This document shows, one piece after another, positions 1-11,900 of a DNA stretch of 64,000 nucleotides (its first letter is position 1; every line of letters starts with the position of its first letter). The position numbers were made by a program, and so were the translations under genes. Source of the DNA: Megaustenia siamemsis. Taxonomy: Eukaryota > Mollusca > Gastropoda > Stylommatophora > Ariophantidae. The notes under the pieces were generated by a model. That model did no database searches and was not told the origin of the DNA. It saw only the letters and a program-made list of their open reading frames with translations. The stretch is from the NCBI GenBank assembly GCA_032433765.1, contig JAVIAB010000051.1:82790340-82854339 (forward strand), written 5' to 3'.

Positions 1-92
1 ACAGTGTAAAGAGAGGGGGGGGGGTGAAGTTTAACTAGAAAATAAATAGTAATAATGAATATTTAATAAAGGTGGGTCGGGGATTGAATGCT

Positions 93-420
93 TTGCTCCA
101 AGCGCTGCTAGCCACATACATACCTTGCTTCAAACACTGTCAAACCACAAATATACTTTGCTCCTAGCGCTGTCAAATCACATACATACCTTGCTCCGAA
201 CGCTGTCAACCCACATATATACCTTGCTCCGAGCGCTGTCAACCCATTAATATATCTAGCTCCGACCGCCGTGAAACCACAACCAGACCTTGCTCCGAGC
301 GCTGTTAACTCAAATATATACCTTTCTCCAAGGACTGTGAAATCACAAACATACCTTGCTTCAAGCGCTGACAACTCACAAACATACCTTTCTCCGAGCG
401 TTGACAATCCACATACAGGC
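93..420. repeat. 33-bp minisatellite, about 10 degenerate units
   Basis: Tandem units built on 'cttgctccgagcgctgtcaa' followed by 'cccacatatatac' recur every 33 bp. The minus strand reads through as an 11-residue periodic peptide (core LTALGARYICG) because 33 is divisible by 3. Units differ from one another by several substitutions, so the array is old. There is no start context or flanking exon to suggest real coding. Confidence 0.9.
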
Positions 421-1167
421 CATGTCCCGGGTGCAGGAGTCAGGAGCTGTACTACAGTGGGCTGTAGAATTGAACGTTGCTTGTGATCAAAATCCTTAGC
501 ACAGATTCAGTGGGTCAGAATTGAACAAGACTTTTGCCTTGGTTTTATATCTCAGATCTTAGAGAACTATGACCTCCTCTATAATCGTTTGCCGCATGAA
601 ATAAGGTTAGTGAGCAATGTTGTGCAAAGAACATTTCGTAGCTAAGATTCGACACTAACTTCAGTTTCACGTAGATGTCATTTCTCTGGTTCCGAGCCAC
701 AGCGGTTGACAGTTCACAATCAACCCAACATAGAAAACAGTCATATTTGACATTGAGCCGAAGCGCAGATGTGTGTATATATCGACTGTTAATTTAATTA
801 TATCTAAGCAATCAGTCGCTGACATACTGCGACAACAACAACAACCAACAACTGGCAATTATGTTTTTGCAAAGCAGCATGTCTTAGAAGAAAATAATAA
901 ATATTGTCCAGAAGAAATTTGGTATCTCCCATATCTACTAACTTCCTGTGTGTTACCGGGGCCTCATTATGAGGGGAAGTAAAGAATAGTGACACTGTGA
1001 ACTTCCAAGCATGTCGTAAGAGGCGACTAAGGAGGTTATCGATGGCTTGACAAGCTGTCATTGTAAAAAGTACTGTTATGGAAACAGCGCCATATATTTC
1101 AGAGCAGTGATCTCTGCAATATGTGCCACTTTGGCACGCAACGTTTCTGTTTTTGAGATTGTGGTTT
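421..1167. other. Unique sequence without a recognised feature
   Basis: Both strands hold only short open frames with no recognisable domain. A short CAA-rich patch lies near 830-850. No RNA gene or splice-bounded exon could be supported. Confidence 0.5.
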
Positions 1168-1212
1168 TGCCCTATGTGCCGTCTTCGGCTCGAAAGGACA
1201 ATAGATAGATAT
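1168..1212 (+). mobile_element. LINE 3'-terminal fragment with GATA tail
   Basis: The stretch 'gccctatgtgccgtcttcgg' followed by 'ctcgaaaggacaatagatag' matches the 3' end of the LINE at 60300-60590, where the same words follow the ORF2 stop codon. The reverse complement occurs at about 55640-55690. Only the last 45 bp or so of the element remain here. Confidence 0.65.
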
Positions 1213-1299
1213 CTACTAGCTAGAACTGTATTTTGTGTACATTATAATAAGGTCTGCTCCAGTAAGACAAACCTAGAAGCGGCATACTTCCCACAAGTG

Positions 1300-1738
1300 T
1301 CTGTAAGTGCTATATAGAACCAATTCTGACCTATGGAAGCGAATCATGGACAGTAGACAAACAAATGAAAAGACGATTAGAGGCCACAGAGATGGGATTT
1401 CTCAGAAGAATGTTGAAAGTTCCTTGGACAGCTAAAAAGACCAATGAGGAAGTTCTCAAAGAGGCCAACGCAAAACGGGAACTCCTAAAAAAACATCAGA
1501 AAGAAACAATCAACATTTTTCGGGCACATCATGAGAAGGGAAAGTTGGAATATTTATTACAACTGGCAAAATACAAGGAAAGAGAGATCGCGGACAATAA
1601 AGAGAGAAAATACTAGATAGCTTGGTGTCATGGCATGGAGAACAGTCAACAACAGAACTGATACGATGCACTGTAGATAGAAAATTGTGGAAGGACATGC
1701 TCGCCTACGCCAACCAGTAAGGCACATGATGATGATAA
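1300..1738 (+). mobile_element. LINE ORF2 C-terminal remnant (family L-GAT)
   Basis: Translation gives EPILTYGSESW, then FLRRMLKVPWTAKKTNEEVL, the region just after the reverse-transcriptase domain of RTE/CR1-like non-LTR retrotransposons. After ELLK the frame shifts, and the second frame continues with RKKQSTFFGHIMRRE. The fragment then reads towards SW.G..STTE.IRCTVDRKLWKDM.AYAN, the usual end of these ORFs, and finishes in a short GATGATGATAATA tail. The 5' part (endonuclease and RT catalytic core) is absent, as expected of 5'-truncated LINE insertions. Relatives of the same family lie at 9672, 21285, 52181 (minus), 55405 and 61925. It is a dead copy because of the frameshift and several stops. 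Confidence 0.8.
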
Positions 1739-2129
1739 TAATGGGAAGGAAACAGCTCGGATATATTGTAATAAATCAATACGTTGTAGACAGAACAAGG
1801 CTTGAGAGACATCGCTAGGATTGGAAGCATTAGGTGACTCATAGCTGACTGCTTGATTCAAGATCAATATATTATATAACAGAACGTTAAATAGTGCGTG
1901 TTGTTGTAAACAACAGAACAACACATCTACGTCATTTTAGGGCGGGCGACGAAAAGGAGATTTGACAGTTCGAACGCAGAAGAAGAAGACGAATACAGAG
2001 AAGGTAGAGGGGAAGCAGAAAACAAAAGCTCCAAGACACTCTAAGACTTCAAAATAATGGTTTTAACAAAGTCAACAACAAAGTGATAATGAGCTGTAGA
2101 GATAAAATGTAATGAAGAAATATAATCAC
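1739..2129. other. Unique flank before the duplicated block
   Basis: No feature is recognised. It ends where sequence shared with 23634 onward begins, so the only certain landmark here is the left boundary of block B at 2130. Confidence 0.5.
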
Positions 2130-2179
2130 CTACTCCATCGAGAACGGTTCTAGATGATGCTGATGATGATGATGATATA

Positions 2180-3079
2180 GTTGAGTCGTGATGTATCAAA
2201 AGATAGAGGTCTAAGACAAATTGAGTCCATACACTTGACTCATGGACAACAATGTAATGCGATACACGAACGGAAGACAACTTTAGGTTAAATATTCACG
2301 TATTCGGAAAGAGGGTCAGGCCATTTTGGCTGTAGACAAATGGTGGCTAATTGAGATTATTCCATAAAAAAAAAAATGGCCACACATACACGCAAAACAA
2401 ATAAATGAAACTACATTCTAGACTAATCTGGAATTGCAATATTGGCTTTTTTTAATTGCATCAATTTAAAGAAACCTGGCTTTTAGATAGTTTATCTTGA
2501 GTGAGAGAAACATTTGGCTTTTTTATTTGTTTGCTTTTTTTTTACTTTCGATCTCAACACAGTTATCTGTAGTGATTCAGTCTTGAGGCAGCGACAGTCT
2601 GGAATATCAAGCCACACTGCTAGAAATGACAACCAACAACAGCGACCTAGCAGTGCACTTTAGAACCGCAGCGAGAACGCACATTTCATCATCTGCCGAA
2701 AATAACTGAACAACTATGCGATCCCCCTGAGTGTCCTCAACTCTAAAACAATAAACAATAAAAAATACATTTTGCGTTTTTTGCCATTCCATTTATTTTG
2801 CCCTCGCACTTCCCTCGCGCGAGATTACATTTGACAAAGCAACTAACTTCCATGTAATCTTTAATTACCATATCTACGTAAAAAGAAAAAAAAAAAGACT
2901 TCGTTACATCTCGAGAGTGACATATACATTATATGGTGTAAGCGCCGTATTTGTTTTTACTGTCCGAGCGTTTTTGAGAAGTATGGTCAGTCTTACGTCT
3001 AGCCGTTTCTTTATCCTCTACCATAAGAAAAGTCTTGGGCGCACTTTTAACAATTTAACTCTGGACCCTGCAGTTGCTG
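2180..3079. other. AT-rich unique stretch without gene
   Basis: It contains a GAT microsatellite just upstream (2150-2175), an A-run near 2365, T-runs near 2450 and 2535, and an A-rich run at 2881-2897. The open frames are short and have no domain. The same sequence is repeated at 23684-24580. Confidence 0.5.
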
Positions 3080-6000
3080 AACATCTGCTACAATCACGGC
3101 CAATATATGCTACAATCACGGCCAATATATGCTACAGTCACGGCCAATATATGCTACAATCACGGATAATATATGCTACAGTCACGGCCAATATATGCTA
3201 CAATCACGGCCAATATATGCTACAATCACGGCCAATATATGCTACAATCACGGATAATATATGCTACAATCATGGACAACATCTGGTACAATCACGGCTA
3301 ATATCTGCTACAATAACAGCCAACATCTGCTACAAACACGGCTAATATCTGCTACAATCACGACTAATATCTGCTACATTCACAGCCAATATCTGCCACA
3401 ATCACGACCAACATCTGCTACAATAACAGCCAACATCTGCTACAAACATAGCCAATATCTGCTATAATCATGGCCAATATCTGCTACAACCACGGCCAAC
3501 ATCTGCTACAATCATGGCCAACATCTGCTACAATAACAGCCAACATCTGCTACAATCACGGCCAATAACTGCTACAATCATGGCCAACATCTGCTACAAT
3601 CATGGCCAACATCTGTACAATAACAGCCAAGAACTGCTACAATCATGGCCAACATCTGATACAATAACAGCCAACATCTGCTACAATCACGGCCAACATT
3701 TGCTACAATCATGGCCAACATCTGCTACAATAACAGCCAACATCTGCTACAATAAAAAGCCAACATCTGCTACAATCACGACCAACATCTGCTACAATCA
3801 CGGCCAACATCTGCTACAATCATGGCCAACATCTGCTACAATAACAACCATTATCTGCTACAATCGCAGGCAACATCTGCTACAATCACGGGCAACATCT
3901 GCTACAATAATGGCCAACATCGGCTACAATCATGGCCAATATCTGCTACAATAACAGCCAATATCTGCTACAATCACGGCCAATATCTGCTACAATAACA
4001 GCCAATATCTGCTACAATCATGGCCAACATCTGCTACAATAACAGCCAATATCTGCTACAAACACTACCAATATCTGCTACATCACGGCTAATATCTGCT
4101 ACAATCACGGACAACATCTGCTACAATCACGGCCTATATTGCAACAATCACGGCCAACATCTTCTAAAATCACGGCCAATATCTGCTACAATCACGGCCA
4201 ATATCTGCTACAATCACGGCCAATATCTGCCACAATCATGGCCAACATCTGCAACAATGACGGCTAATATATTCTAAAAAATACGGCTAATATCTGCTAC
4301 AAAAATAAAAAGCCAATATCTGCTACAATCACGGCCAACATCTGCTACAGTCATGGCCAACATCTGCTACAATCACGGCCAACATTTGCTACAAATAACA
4401 GCCAACATCTGCTACAGACACAGCCAATATCTGCTACAAATACGGCCAATATCTGCTACAATAAAAAGCCGACATCTGCTACAATCACGGCCAACATCTG
4501 CTACAGTCATGGCCAACATCTGCTACAAATAACAGCCAACATCTGCTACAATCACGGCCAACATCTGCTACAGTCATGGCCAACATCTGCTACAATCACG
4601 GCCAACATTTGCTACAAATAACAGCCAAAATCTGCTACAATCATGACCAATATCTGCTACAATAACAGTCAACATCTGCTACAAACATGGCCAATATCTG
4701 CTACAATAACAGCCAACATCTGCTACAATCACGGCCAAAAACTGCTAAAATCACGGCCAACATCTGCTACAATCATGGCCAACATATATACAATAACAGC
4801 TAAGATCTGCTACAATCATGGCCCAACATCTGCTACAATAACAGCCAACATCTGCTACAATCATGGCCAACATCTGCTACAATAACAACCAACATCTGCT
4901 ACAATCACGGCAAACATCTGCTGCAATCATGGCCAACATCTGCTACAATAACAAACACCATCTGCTACAATCACGGCCAACATCTGCTACAATCACAGCC
5001 AACACCTACTACAATCACAGCCAACATCTGCTACAAACACGGCTAATATCTGCTACAATCACGGCTAATATCTGCTAAAATCACGGACAACATCTGCTAC
5101 AATCACAACCAATATCTGCTACAATAACAGCCAACATCTGCTACAATCACGGCCAACATCTTCTACAATCACGGCCAACATCTGCTACAATCACGGCCAA
5201 TATCTGCTACAATCACGGCCAATATCTGCTACAATCACGGCCAACATCTGCTACAATAACAGCCAACATCTGCTACAATCACGGCCAACATCTGCTACAA
5301 TAACAGCCAACATCTGCTACAATCACGGCCAACATCTGCTACAATAACAGCCAACATCTGCTACAAACACGGCTAATATCTGCTACAATCACGACTAATA
5401 TCTGCTACAATCATGGACAACATCTGGTACAATCACGGCTAATATCTGCTACAATAACAGCCAACATCTGCTACAAACACGGCTAAATCTGCTACAATCA
5501 CGACTAATATCTGCTACAATCATGGACAACATCTGGTACAATCACGGCTAATATCTGCTACAATAACAGCCAACATCTGCTACAAACACACAAAAAATCT
5601 GCTACAATCATGGCCAATATCTGCTACAACCACGGCCAACATCTGCTACAATCATGGCCAACATCTGCTACAATAACAGCCAACATCTGCTACAATCACG
5701 GCCAATAACTGCTACAATCATGGCCAACATCTGCTACAATCATGGCCAACATCTGTACAATAACAGCCAACATCTGCTACAATCACGGCCAACATTTGCT
5801 ACAATCATGGCCAACATCTGCTACAATAACAGCCAACATCTGCTACAATAAAAAGCCAACATCAGCTACAATCACGACCAACATCTGCTACAATCACGGC
5901 CAACATCTGCTACAATCATGGCCAACATCTGCTACAATAACAGCCATTATCTGCTACAATCGCAGGCAACATCTGCTACAATCACGGGCAACATCTGCTA

Positions 6001-8470
6001 CAATAATGGCCAACATCGGCTACAATCATGGCCAATATCTGCTACAATAACAGCCAATATCTGCTACAATCACGGCCAATATCTGCTACAATAACAGCCA
6101 ATATCTGCTACAATCATGGCCAACATCTGCTACAATAACAGCCAATATCTGCTACAAACACTACCAATATCTGCTACATCACGGCTAATATCTGCTACAA
6201 TCACGGACAACATCTGCTACAATCACGGCCTATATTGCAACAATCACGGCCAACATCTTCTAAAATCACGGCCAATATCTGCTACAATCACAGTCAAAAT
6301 CTGCTACAATCACGGCCAATATCTGCTACAATCACGGCCAATATCTGCTACAATCATGGCCAACATCTGCAACAATGACGGCTAATATATGCTAAAAAAT
6401 ACGGCTAATATCTGCTACAAAAATAAAAAGCCAATATCTGCTACAATCACGGCCAACATCTGCTACAGTCATGGCCAACATCTGCTACAATCACGGCCAA
6501 CATTTGCTACAAATAACAGCCAACATCTGCTACAGACACAGCCAATATCTGCTACAAATACGGCCAATATCTGCTACAATAAAAAGCCAACATCTGCTAC
6601 AATCACGGCCAACATCTGCTACAGTCATGGCCAACATCTGCTACAAATAACAGCCAACATCTGCTACAATCACGGCCAACATCTGCTACAGTCATGGCCA
6701 ACATCTGCTACAATCACGGCCAACATTTGCTACAAATAACAGCCAAAATCTGCTACAATCATGACCAATATCTGCTACAATAACAGTCAACATCTGCTAC
6801 AAACATGGCCAATATCTGCTACAATAACAGTCAACATCTGCTACAAACATGGCCAATATCTGCTACAATAACAGCCAACATCTGCTACAATCACGGCCAA
6901 AAACTGCTAAAATCACGGCCAACATCTGCTACAATCATGGCCAACATATATACAATAACAGCTAAGATCTGCTACAATCATGGCCCAACATCTGCTACAA
7001 TAACAGCCAACATCTGCTACAATCATGGCCAACATCTGCTACAATAACAACCAACATCTGCTACAATCACGGCAAACATATGCTGCAATCATGGCCAACA
7101 TCTGCTACAATAACAAACACCATCTGCTACAATCACGGCCAACATCTGCTACAATCACAGCCAACACCTGCTACAATCACAGCCAACATCTGCTACAAAC
7201 ACGGCTAATATCTGCTACAATCACGGCTAATATCTGCTAAAATCACGGACAACATCTGCTACAATCACAACCAATATCTGCTACAATAACAGCCAACATC
7301 TGCTACAATCACGGCCAACATCTTCTACAATCACGGCCAACATCTGCTACAATCACGGCCAATATCTGCTACAATCACGGCCAATATCTGCTACAATCAC
7401 GGCCAACATCTGCTACAATAACAGCCAACATCTGCTACAATCACGGCCAACATCTGCTACAATAACAGCCAACATCTGCTACAATCACGGCCAACATCTG
7501 CTACAATAACAGCCAACATCTGCTACAAACACGGCTAATATCTGCTACAATCACGACTAATATCTGCTACAATCATGGACAACATCTGGTACAATCACGG
7601 CTAATATCTGCTACAATAACAGCCAACATCTGCTACAAACACACAAAAAATCTGCTACAATCATGGCCAATATCTGCTACAACCACGGCTAATATCTGCT
7701 ACAATCACGGCTAATATCTGCTACAATCACGGCTAATATCTGCTACAATCACGGCTAATATCTGCTACAATCACGGCTAATATTTGCTACAATCACGGCT
7801 AATATCTGCTACAATCACGGCTAATATTTGCTACAATCACGGCTAATATCTGCTACAATCATGGCTAACATCTGCTACAATCACGGCTAATATCTGCTAC
7901 AATCACGCACAACATCTGCTATAATCATGGCCAACATCTGCTACAATCATGGCTAATATCTGCTACAATCACGGCTAATATCTGCTACAATCACGGCTAA
8001 TATCTGCTACAATCACGGCTAATATCTGCTACAATCACGGCTAATATCTGCTACAATCACGGACAACATCTGCTACAATCATGGTCAACATCTGCTACAA
8101 TCATGGCCAATATCTGCTACAATCACGGCTAATATCTTCTACAATCACGGCCTATAAATGCTACAATCACGGCCAACATCTTTTAAAATCACGGCCAACA
8201 TCTTTTAAAATCACGGCCAATATCTGCTACAATCACAGTCAATATATGCTACAATCACGGTCAATATCTGCTACAATCACGGCCAATATATCCTACAATC
8301 ATGGTCAATATCTGCTACAATCGTGGTCAATATCTGCTACAATCATGGTCAATATCTGCTACAATCATGGTCAGTATCTCCTACAATCATGGTCAATATC
8401 TCCTACAATCATGGTCAATATCTCCTACAATCATGGTCAATATCTGCTACAATCATGGTCAATATTTGAT
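3080..8470. repeat. 22-bp satellite array (copy 1), ~245 units
   Basis: The unit is 'aatatctgctacaatcacgg' plus 'cy' (22 bp). Main variants are acgg/atgg/acag in the centre and ccaac/ctaat/tcaat at the junction. The array is regional. An early zone (3090-3265) uses 'tatatgctac', a zone at about 7680-8060 is nearly pure 'ggctaatatctgctacaatc', and a last zone (8290-8465) uses 'catggtcaatatct'. The middle holds two copies of a ~2.15-kb higher-order block. The unit has no stop codon in any forward frame and 22 is not a multiple of 3, so long open frames with a 22-residue period arise by arithmetic. I do not regard them as genes. Confidence 0.97.
3265..7573. repeat. Higher-order duplication (~2.15 kb x2) inside the 22-bp satellite
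   Basis: The rare variant word 'catggacaacatctggtaca' occurs at 3271, 5412, 5521 and 7574. Other rare variant blocks shift by 2096-2162 bp (for example 3514 to 5654, 4020 to 6116, and 4643 and 4863 to 6805 and 7025). This shows a segmental duplication of about 98 units within the array, plus a local ~110-bp duplication near 5412-5521. Confidence 0.85.
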
Positions 8471-8680
8471 AAAAAGAGAAGTCTCTTGTAACCGTCACTA
8501 GTGTCAGACAGGGTCAAGTTGTGATGGCTGTGTGTAGATCTCACCAAATTTGAGTTGACCAATGCTCTCTTTGAACTTAATATTGACGTCTAGAGGCGTA
8601 GTTATAAGAAGATAACAACATTTGAAATTGACGACACTAGGTATTTTACAATTAGTAATTTCGCAAACTGTAAATTAGAT

Positions 8681-9443
8681 ACTTCTTGTGTGTTCTTGAC
8701 GCTGAATAATCAGGACGAGATCACCAAGTCAATAGCTACTGGAAAATTCTCAAACAATTATAAAGCAGAAACTGAGGCCATCAGAGATGCTGCAACACTG
8801 GCTACTCAACACAACAATAACATGCACAATAAATTGGTGATTCTGACTGATGCAGACTGTCAGTACTATGCGCTCTAAAAGTCCCAAGAACAATGAACTA
8901 GATGACTTGAGAACAACCCTGGACCAACTATGCAATAACTTCCAGAGAGTAGTCATTCAGTGGATACCATCACGCTGTAATATACACGGGAACGAACGCG
9001 CAGACAAATTAGCTAATAAGGGAGGGAGATTACCACAAGAGAACCATCCGCTCAGTTCTGATGAAGCCAAATCCATCCTCAAAGGTCAGTTCCATGAAAA
9101 ATGGAAACGAGAAGACCCAAAGCATAACGAGAGGGACGGATACCACCAACTATCAAGGAGGGATCAAGCCACCATACTTCGCCTATGCACTGGCCACAAT
9201 AGAATGAGAAATCACATATTCTCCAAATTCAAAATAGGTACAACCAGCCTATGCCACTGTACACTGGACAATATGACTACAAAACATGTTCTACAGGATT
9301 GCCCCCAGTATATAGACCTGAGAAGAGCAATGTGGTCCACACCCATCTCCCTGAAGAAAAACTATATGGGGCAATCGATTCACTGAAACAGACAGCTGAC
9401 TTCATGTGAGAGTCTGGAATCCTACTCTGATTGAGTCTTGATC

Positions 9444-9445
<2 letters not shown>
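8681..9445 (+). mobile_element. Jockey-like LINE 3' end: RNase H plus C-terminal knuckle (copy 1)
   Basis: Two frames give one degraded protein. The first (8690-8878) has YKAETEAIRDAATLA, carrying the conserved catalytic Glu, and VILTDAD, the catalytic Asp of the RNase H fold. The second (8850-9386) continues LDDLRTTLDQL, VVIQWIPSRCNIHGNERADK (the His/Asn/Asp end of RNase H), then ILRLCTGHNRMRNHIF and CHC...TTKHVLQDCPQY, a zinc-knuckle-like tail. The order RNase H then Cys/His tail is typical of Jockey-superfamily LINEs. The first catalytic Asp (TDGS) and all of RT are missing through 5' truncation. There is a frameshift near 8850-8878. A further 1-bp loss near 9352, compared with the copy at 30188, breaks the last residues. 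The element ends in a GA microsatellite. Confidence 0.85.
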
Positions 9446-9497
<52 letters not shown>

Positions 9498-9506
9498 AGA
9501 GAGATA
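9446..9506. repeat. (GA)n microsatellite at LINE 3' end
   Basis: About 60 bp of GA repeat with a few AAAGAG interruptions directly follow the RNase H fragment, probably derived from the LINE 3' tail. The second copy (30945-30990) is shorter and differs in the AAAGAAAG part. Confidence 0.9.
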
Positions 9507-9671
9507 GTTCTAATTTTAATCAGTAAAATAATTCCCGACAAGAGTGAACATAAAAGCCGTTCGCTCGGTAAAATAAACCAGAACTGTTGTCTAACTAATG
9601 CTTAGTTTCATTTCTTGAAATTAAATTGTTCAATGTCTTCACTTTTATTGTCTCTAAACGAAACATTTTAA

Positions 9672-10127
9672 TAAACACAAAAGAGTTCTTGGATGTTATG
9701 TAGAGCCAGTCTTAACATATGGATGTGAATCATGGAAAAAAATAGGACAACAGACAAGAAAATCACTGGAGTCTGTAGAAATGTGGTTTTACAGAATAAT
9801 GCTGAGAATACCATGGGCAGCTAAGAAGAGTAATTAAAACGTTCTGAAAGAGGCCAGAGTAAAGAGAGAGCTAATATCCAATGTTAAGAAGAAACAATAA
9901 TTAATTTTTTGGCCATGTTATGAGAAGGAAACAACTGGAATATATTGTAACAACTATGATAATTGAGGGGCGAAGAGGGGGAAGCAAAGAGAAACGATAC
10001 CAGACAGCTTAAGAGAATGGCTTGGTAGAAGGTCAACAACAGAAATGATAAATAACTGTCGAGATCGAAAGTTGTAGAAATACATAATCACTTACACCAG
10101 CCAGACATATGACTTTATGATGATGAA
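9672..10127 (+). mobile_element. LINE ORF2 C-terminal remnant (family L-GAT, copy 1)
   Basis: Readable pieces are VLGCYVEPVLTYGCESW, ESVEMWFYRIMLRIPWAAKK, then 'ttttttggccatgttatgag' (FFGHVMR) and the terminal 'aactgtcgagatcgaaagtt' (NCRDRKL) region, ending near GATGATGA. This is the same ORF2 end as at 1300 and 52181. Several in-frame stops (for example after KKSN) and frameshifts make it a pseudogene-like fragment. The upstream RT core is absent. Confidence 0.8.
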
Positions 10128-11284
10128 ACAAAACATTACTGTGTTGCGGTGTTTTCTCCCAATACTTCTGATTTCATTTCTCACCTGTCTACGTTACAGG
10201 AATCATTGCACGAAATAGAGTTTTAACAGCGTCTGTCATTAAATGAACACCGCCAAGGCAGCCACTGAAGGTAAAAAAATCATTCCCTGCGTTTAGACTG
10301 CTTGACCCCTGCGCGACCTGCTGATAAGCGAGCGCAAGCCAGAGAACCAGACGTTGTTACTGCTTGATCGGAGCTTCTTTCCCTCGACACAATACGATGT
10401 CGTGTTTTAGTGACCTAGTTTGTGGCAATTATTACCGATCCGACTCAGCAGAGGAAACAAGTGTTAGAAAGCCGTTTTTTTGCGTTCGTCTCACAGCTTG
10501 AGAAAACAGGTCTGATCTCTTCGCCTGCTCCCGGTAACATAAGGAGACGAGATCTTACGATATATCGTGTCTAGTGAAAATACTTTTAAATCACTCAACT
10601 GCTGGTCTATTTTCTGTTATAATCAAGACAACCTAGGTGGAAAAACACGTAAGTAAAAACGGTAATTGTGGTCGTCACAAAGAAACTGATCCATTCTTTG
10701 CTGTAGCTTTTGTGTAGTGTTCGAACGGCTGCTTTGTTTGAGTAAATCGCGTCGACAATAAAAAAAAAAGGGCGTAAACGGAACGAATTTAAATACGAGT
10801 TTAATGTTTGAAGTAGTAACCCCGGGGAGGTAGAGAGACAGGATTTTCATCACGGTTTTAAATCGAGTGTTTTACCTGTGAGTAGTCTTATCTTTCTGTG
10901 GACTGTGATTCTGTGATGTCTCATTTTCAACGAAGTCAAATAGACCATATTTAGGTAAGTGAAGTTTTGTTCACTGTGTGATCTATAGACCTGTAGTAGT
11001 TTCCAGATGTGTGAAAGTACAGATTGCTGTTTGATATACCCGCGTTTTTTTATTCTGACATCAGTATTAATATCATGCTACACTATATACAAGTGGTGGT
11101 AAAAATATAACTGTACACTGCGTGGCGACTGCATAAACACGCGGACAGATTCAATATCCCTTAGTAACGCCGAATAATGTAATTAAATAATGATGTAAAC
11201 GATAGCCTAAAAAATAATATCAACTATTGTATTGTGCAATTATTAAGGTTATTGAGACATCTCGTTTCTAATTCTCAACGATTC
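10128..11284. other. Unique AT-rich stretch; possible splice donor at 10954
   Basis: No domain or RNA gene was recognised. The stretch 10270-10560 is richer in CpG than its surroundings. The word 'tttaggtaagtgaag' (GT at 10954) is a strong metazoan 5' splice-donor match, so a noncoding 5' exon cannot be excluded. No coding frame supports it. Confidence 0.35.
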
Positions 11285-11567
11285 TGTCTGTGATAGCAAG
11301 TAAACGTAAAGAGCCCCCGTCACGCCAAGTGGCGTCAGTGAATATGGTGTTAGTGACCATAAATTTTACAGACCTTCGGCACATGATTTTTGGGGTAATG
11401 TGGTCGGTATTACGCCCGTGCCGCTTTACTTTCCCAGAAAAAAAAATCCGGTACCCATTTAAGGCTGGGTGAACCGGTGTCCTTCGATTGGGATCGAACC
11501 CTACCTCTTGTCCTTTGTAGTCCAGTTCACTAACCACTGATCTATCGCGGCTCCCATGTCTGTGATA
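11285..11567 (-). mobile_element. SINE-1 (tRNA-derived) with 11-bp TSD, copy 1
   Basis: The element proper is 11296-11556 on the minus strand. It begins 'gggagccgcgatagatcagt' and carries a box-A-like 'gatcagtggttag' and a box-B-like 'ggttcgatccc', as in tRNA-derived SINEs. The tRNA-unrelated body contains 'aaagcggcacgggcgtaata' and 'atggtcactaacaccatatt', then the short inverted repeat 'cgccacttggcg' near the 3' end. Direct repeats 'tgtctgtgata' at 11285-11295 and 11557-11567 are the target-site duplication. Related copies are at 21370 (plus), 52885 (head only) and 62110. Confidence 0.88.
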
Positions 11568-11642
11568 TGAATAATATATTATTTTAGAAGGCGCTGTTAT
11601 CTACTCTTTTAGAAATAGTAGTTATGTTAAGAAAAGTAATGA

Positions 11643-11885
11643 TATAACTATTCATTCTAAAATGTACTTATGTAACTATTAATTCTAAAATGTACTTATG
11701 TAACTATTCATTCTAAAATGTACTTATGTAACTATTCATTCTAAAATGTACTTATGTAACTATTCATTCTAAAATGTACTTATGTAACTATTCATTCTAA
11801 AATGTACTTATGTAACTATTCATTCTAAAATGTACTTATGTAACTATTAATTCTAAAATGTACTTATGTAACTATTCATTCTAAA
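11643..11885. repeat. 28-bp minisatellite, ~8.9 units
   Basis: The unit is 'taactattcattctaaaatg' plus 'tacttatg'. Units are nearly identical (cattct/aattct variants), so the array is young. A lone degenerate unit lies at 12142-12179, showing that the sequence word spread or once extended further. Confidence 0.95.
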
Positions 11886-11900
11886 TTTGGTTATTTGGTT

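Noticed and set aside
3080..8470. CRISPR-like array
   Set aside because: Units are contiguous without unique spacers, and the context is eukaryotic.
3080..8470. Regular E-box words (CATCTG) every 22 bp as a regulatory array
   Set aside because: The motif is a by-product of the unit and occurs in only part of the variants (many have TATCTG); no independent evidence.
2917..8501. Many forward open frames with NICYNHGQ/HLLQSRP periodicity
   Set aside because: They follow from a stop-free 22-bp unit that rotates through all frames; frames start at chance ATGs in 'atcatggcc' and lack splice or domain signals.
11296..11556. Functional tRNA gene
   Set aside because: A and B boxes are present but the acceptor stem does not pair, a long body follows, TSDs flank it and several copies exist: it is a SINE.
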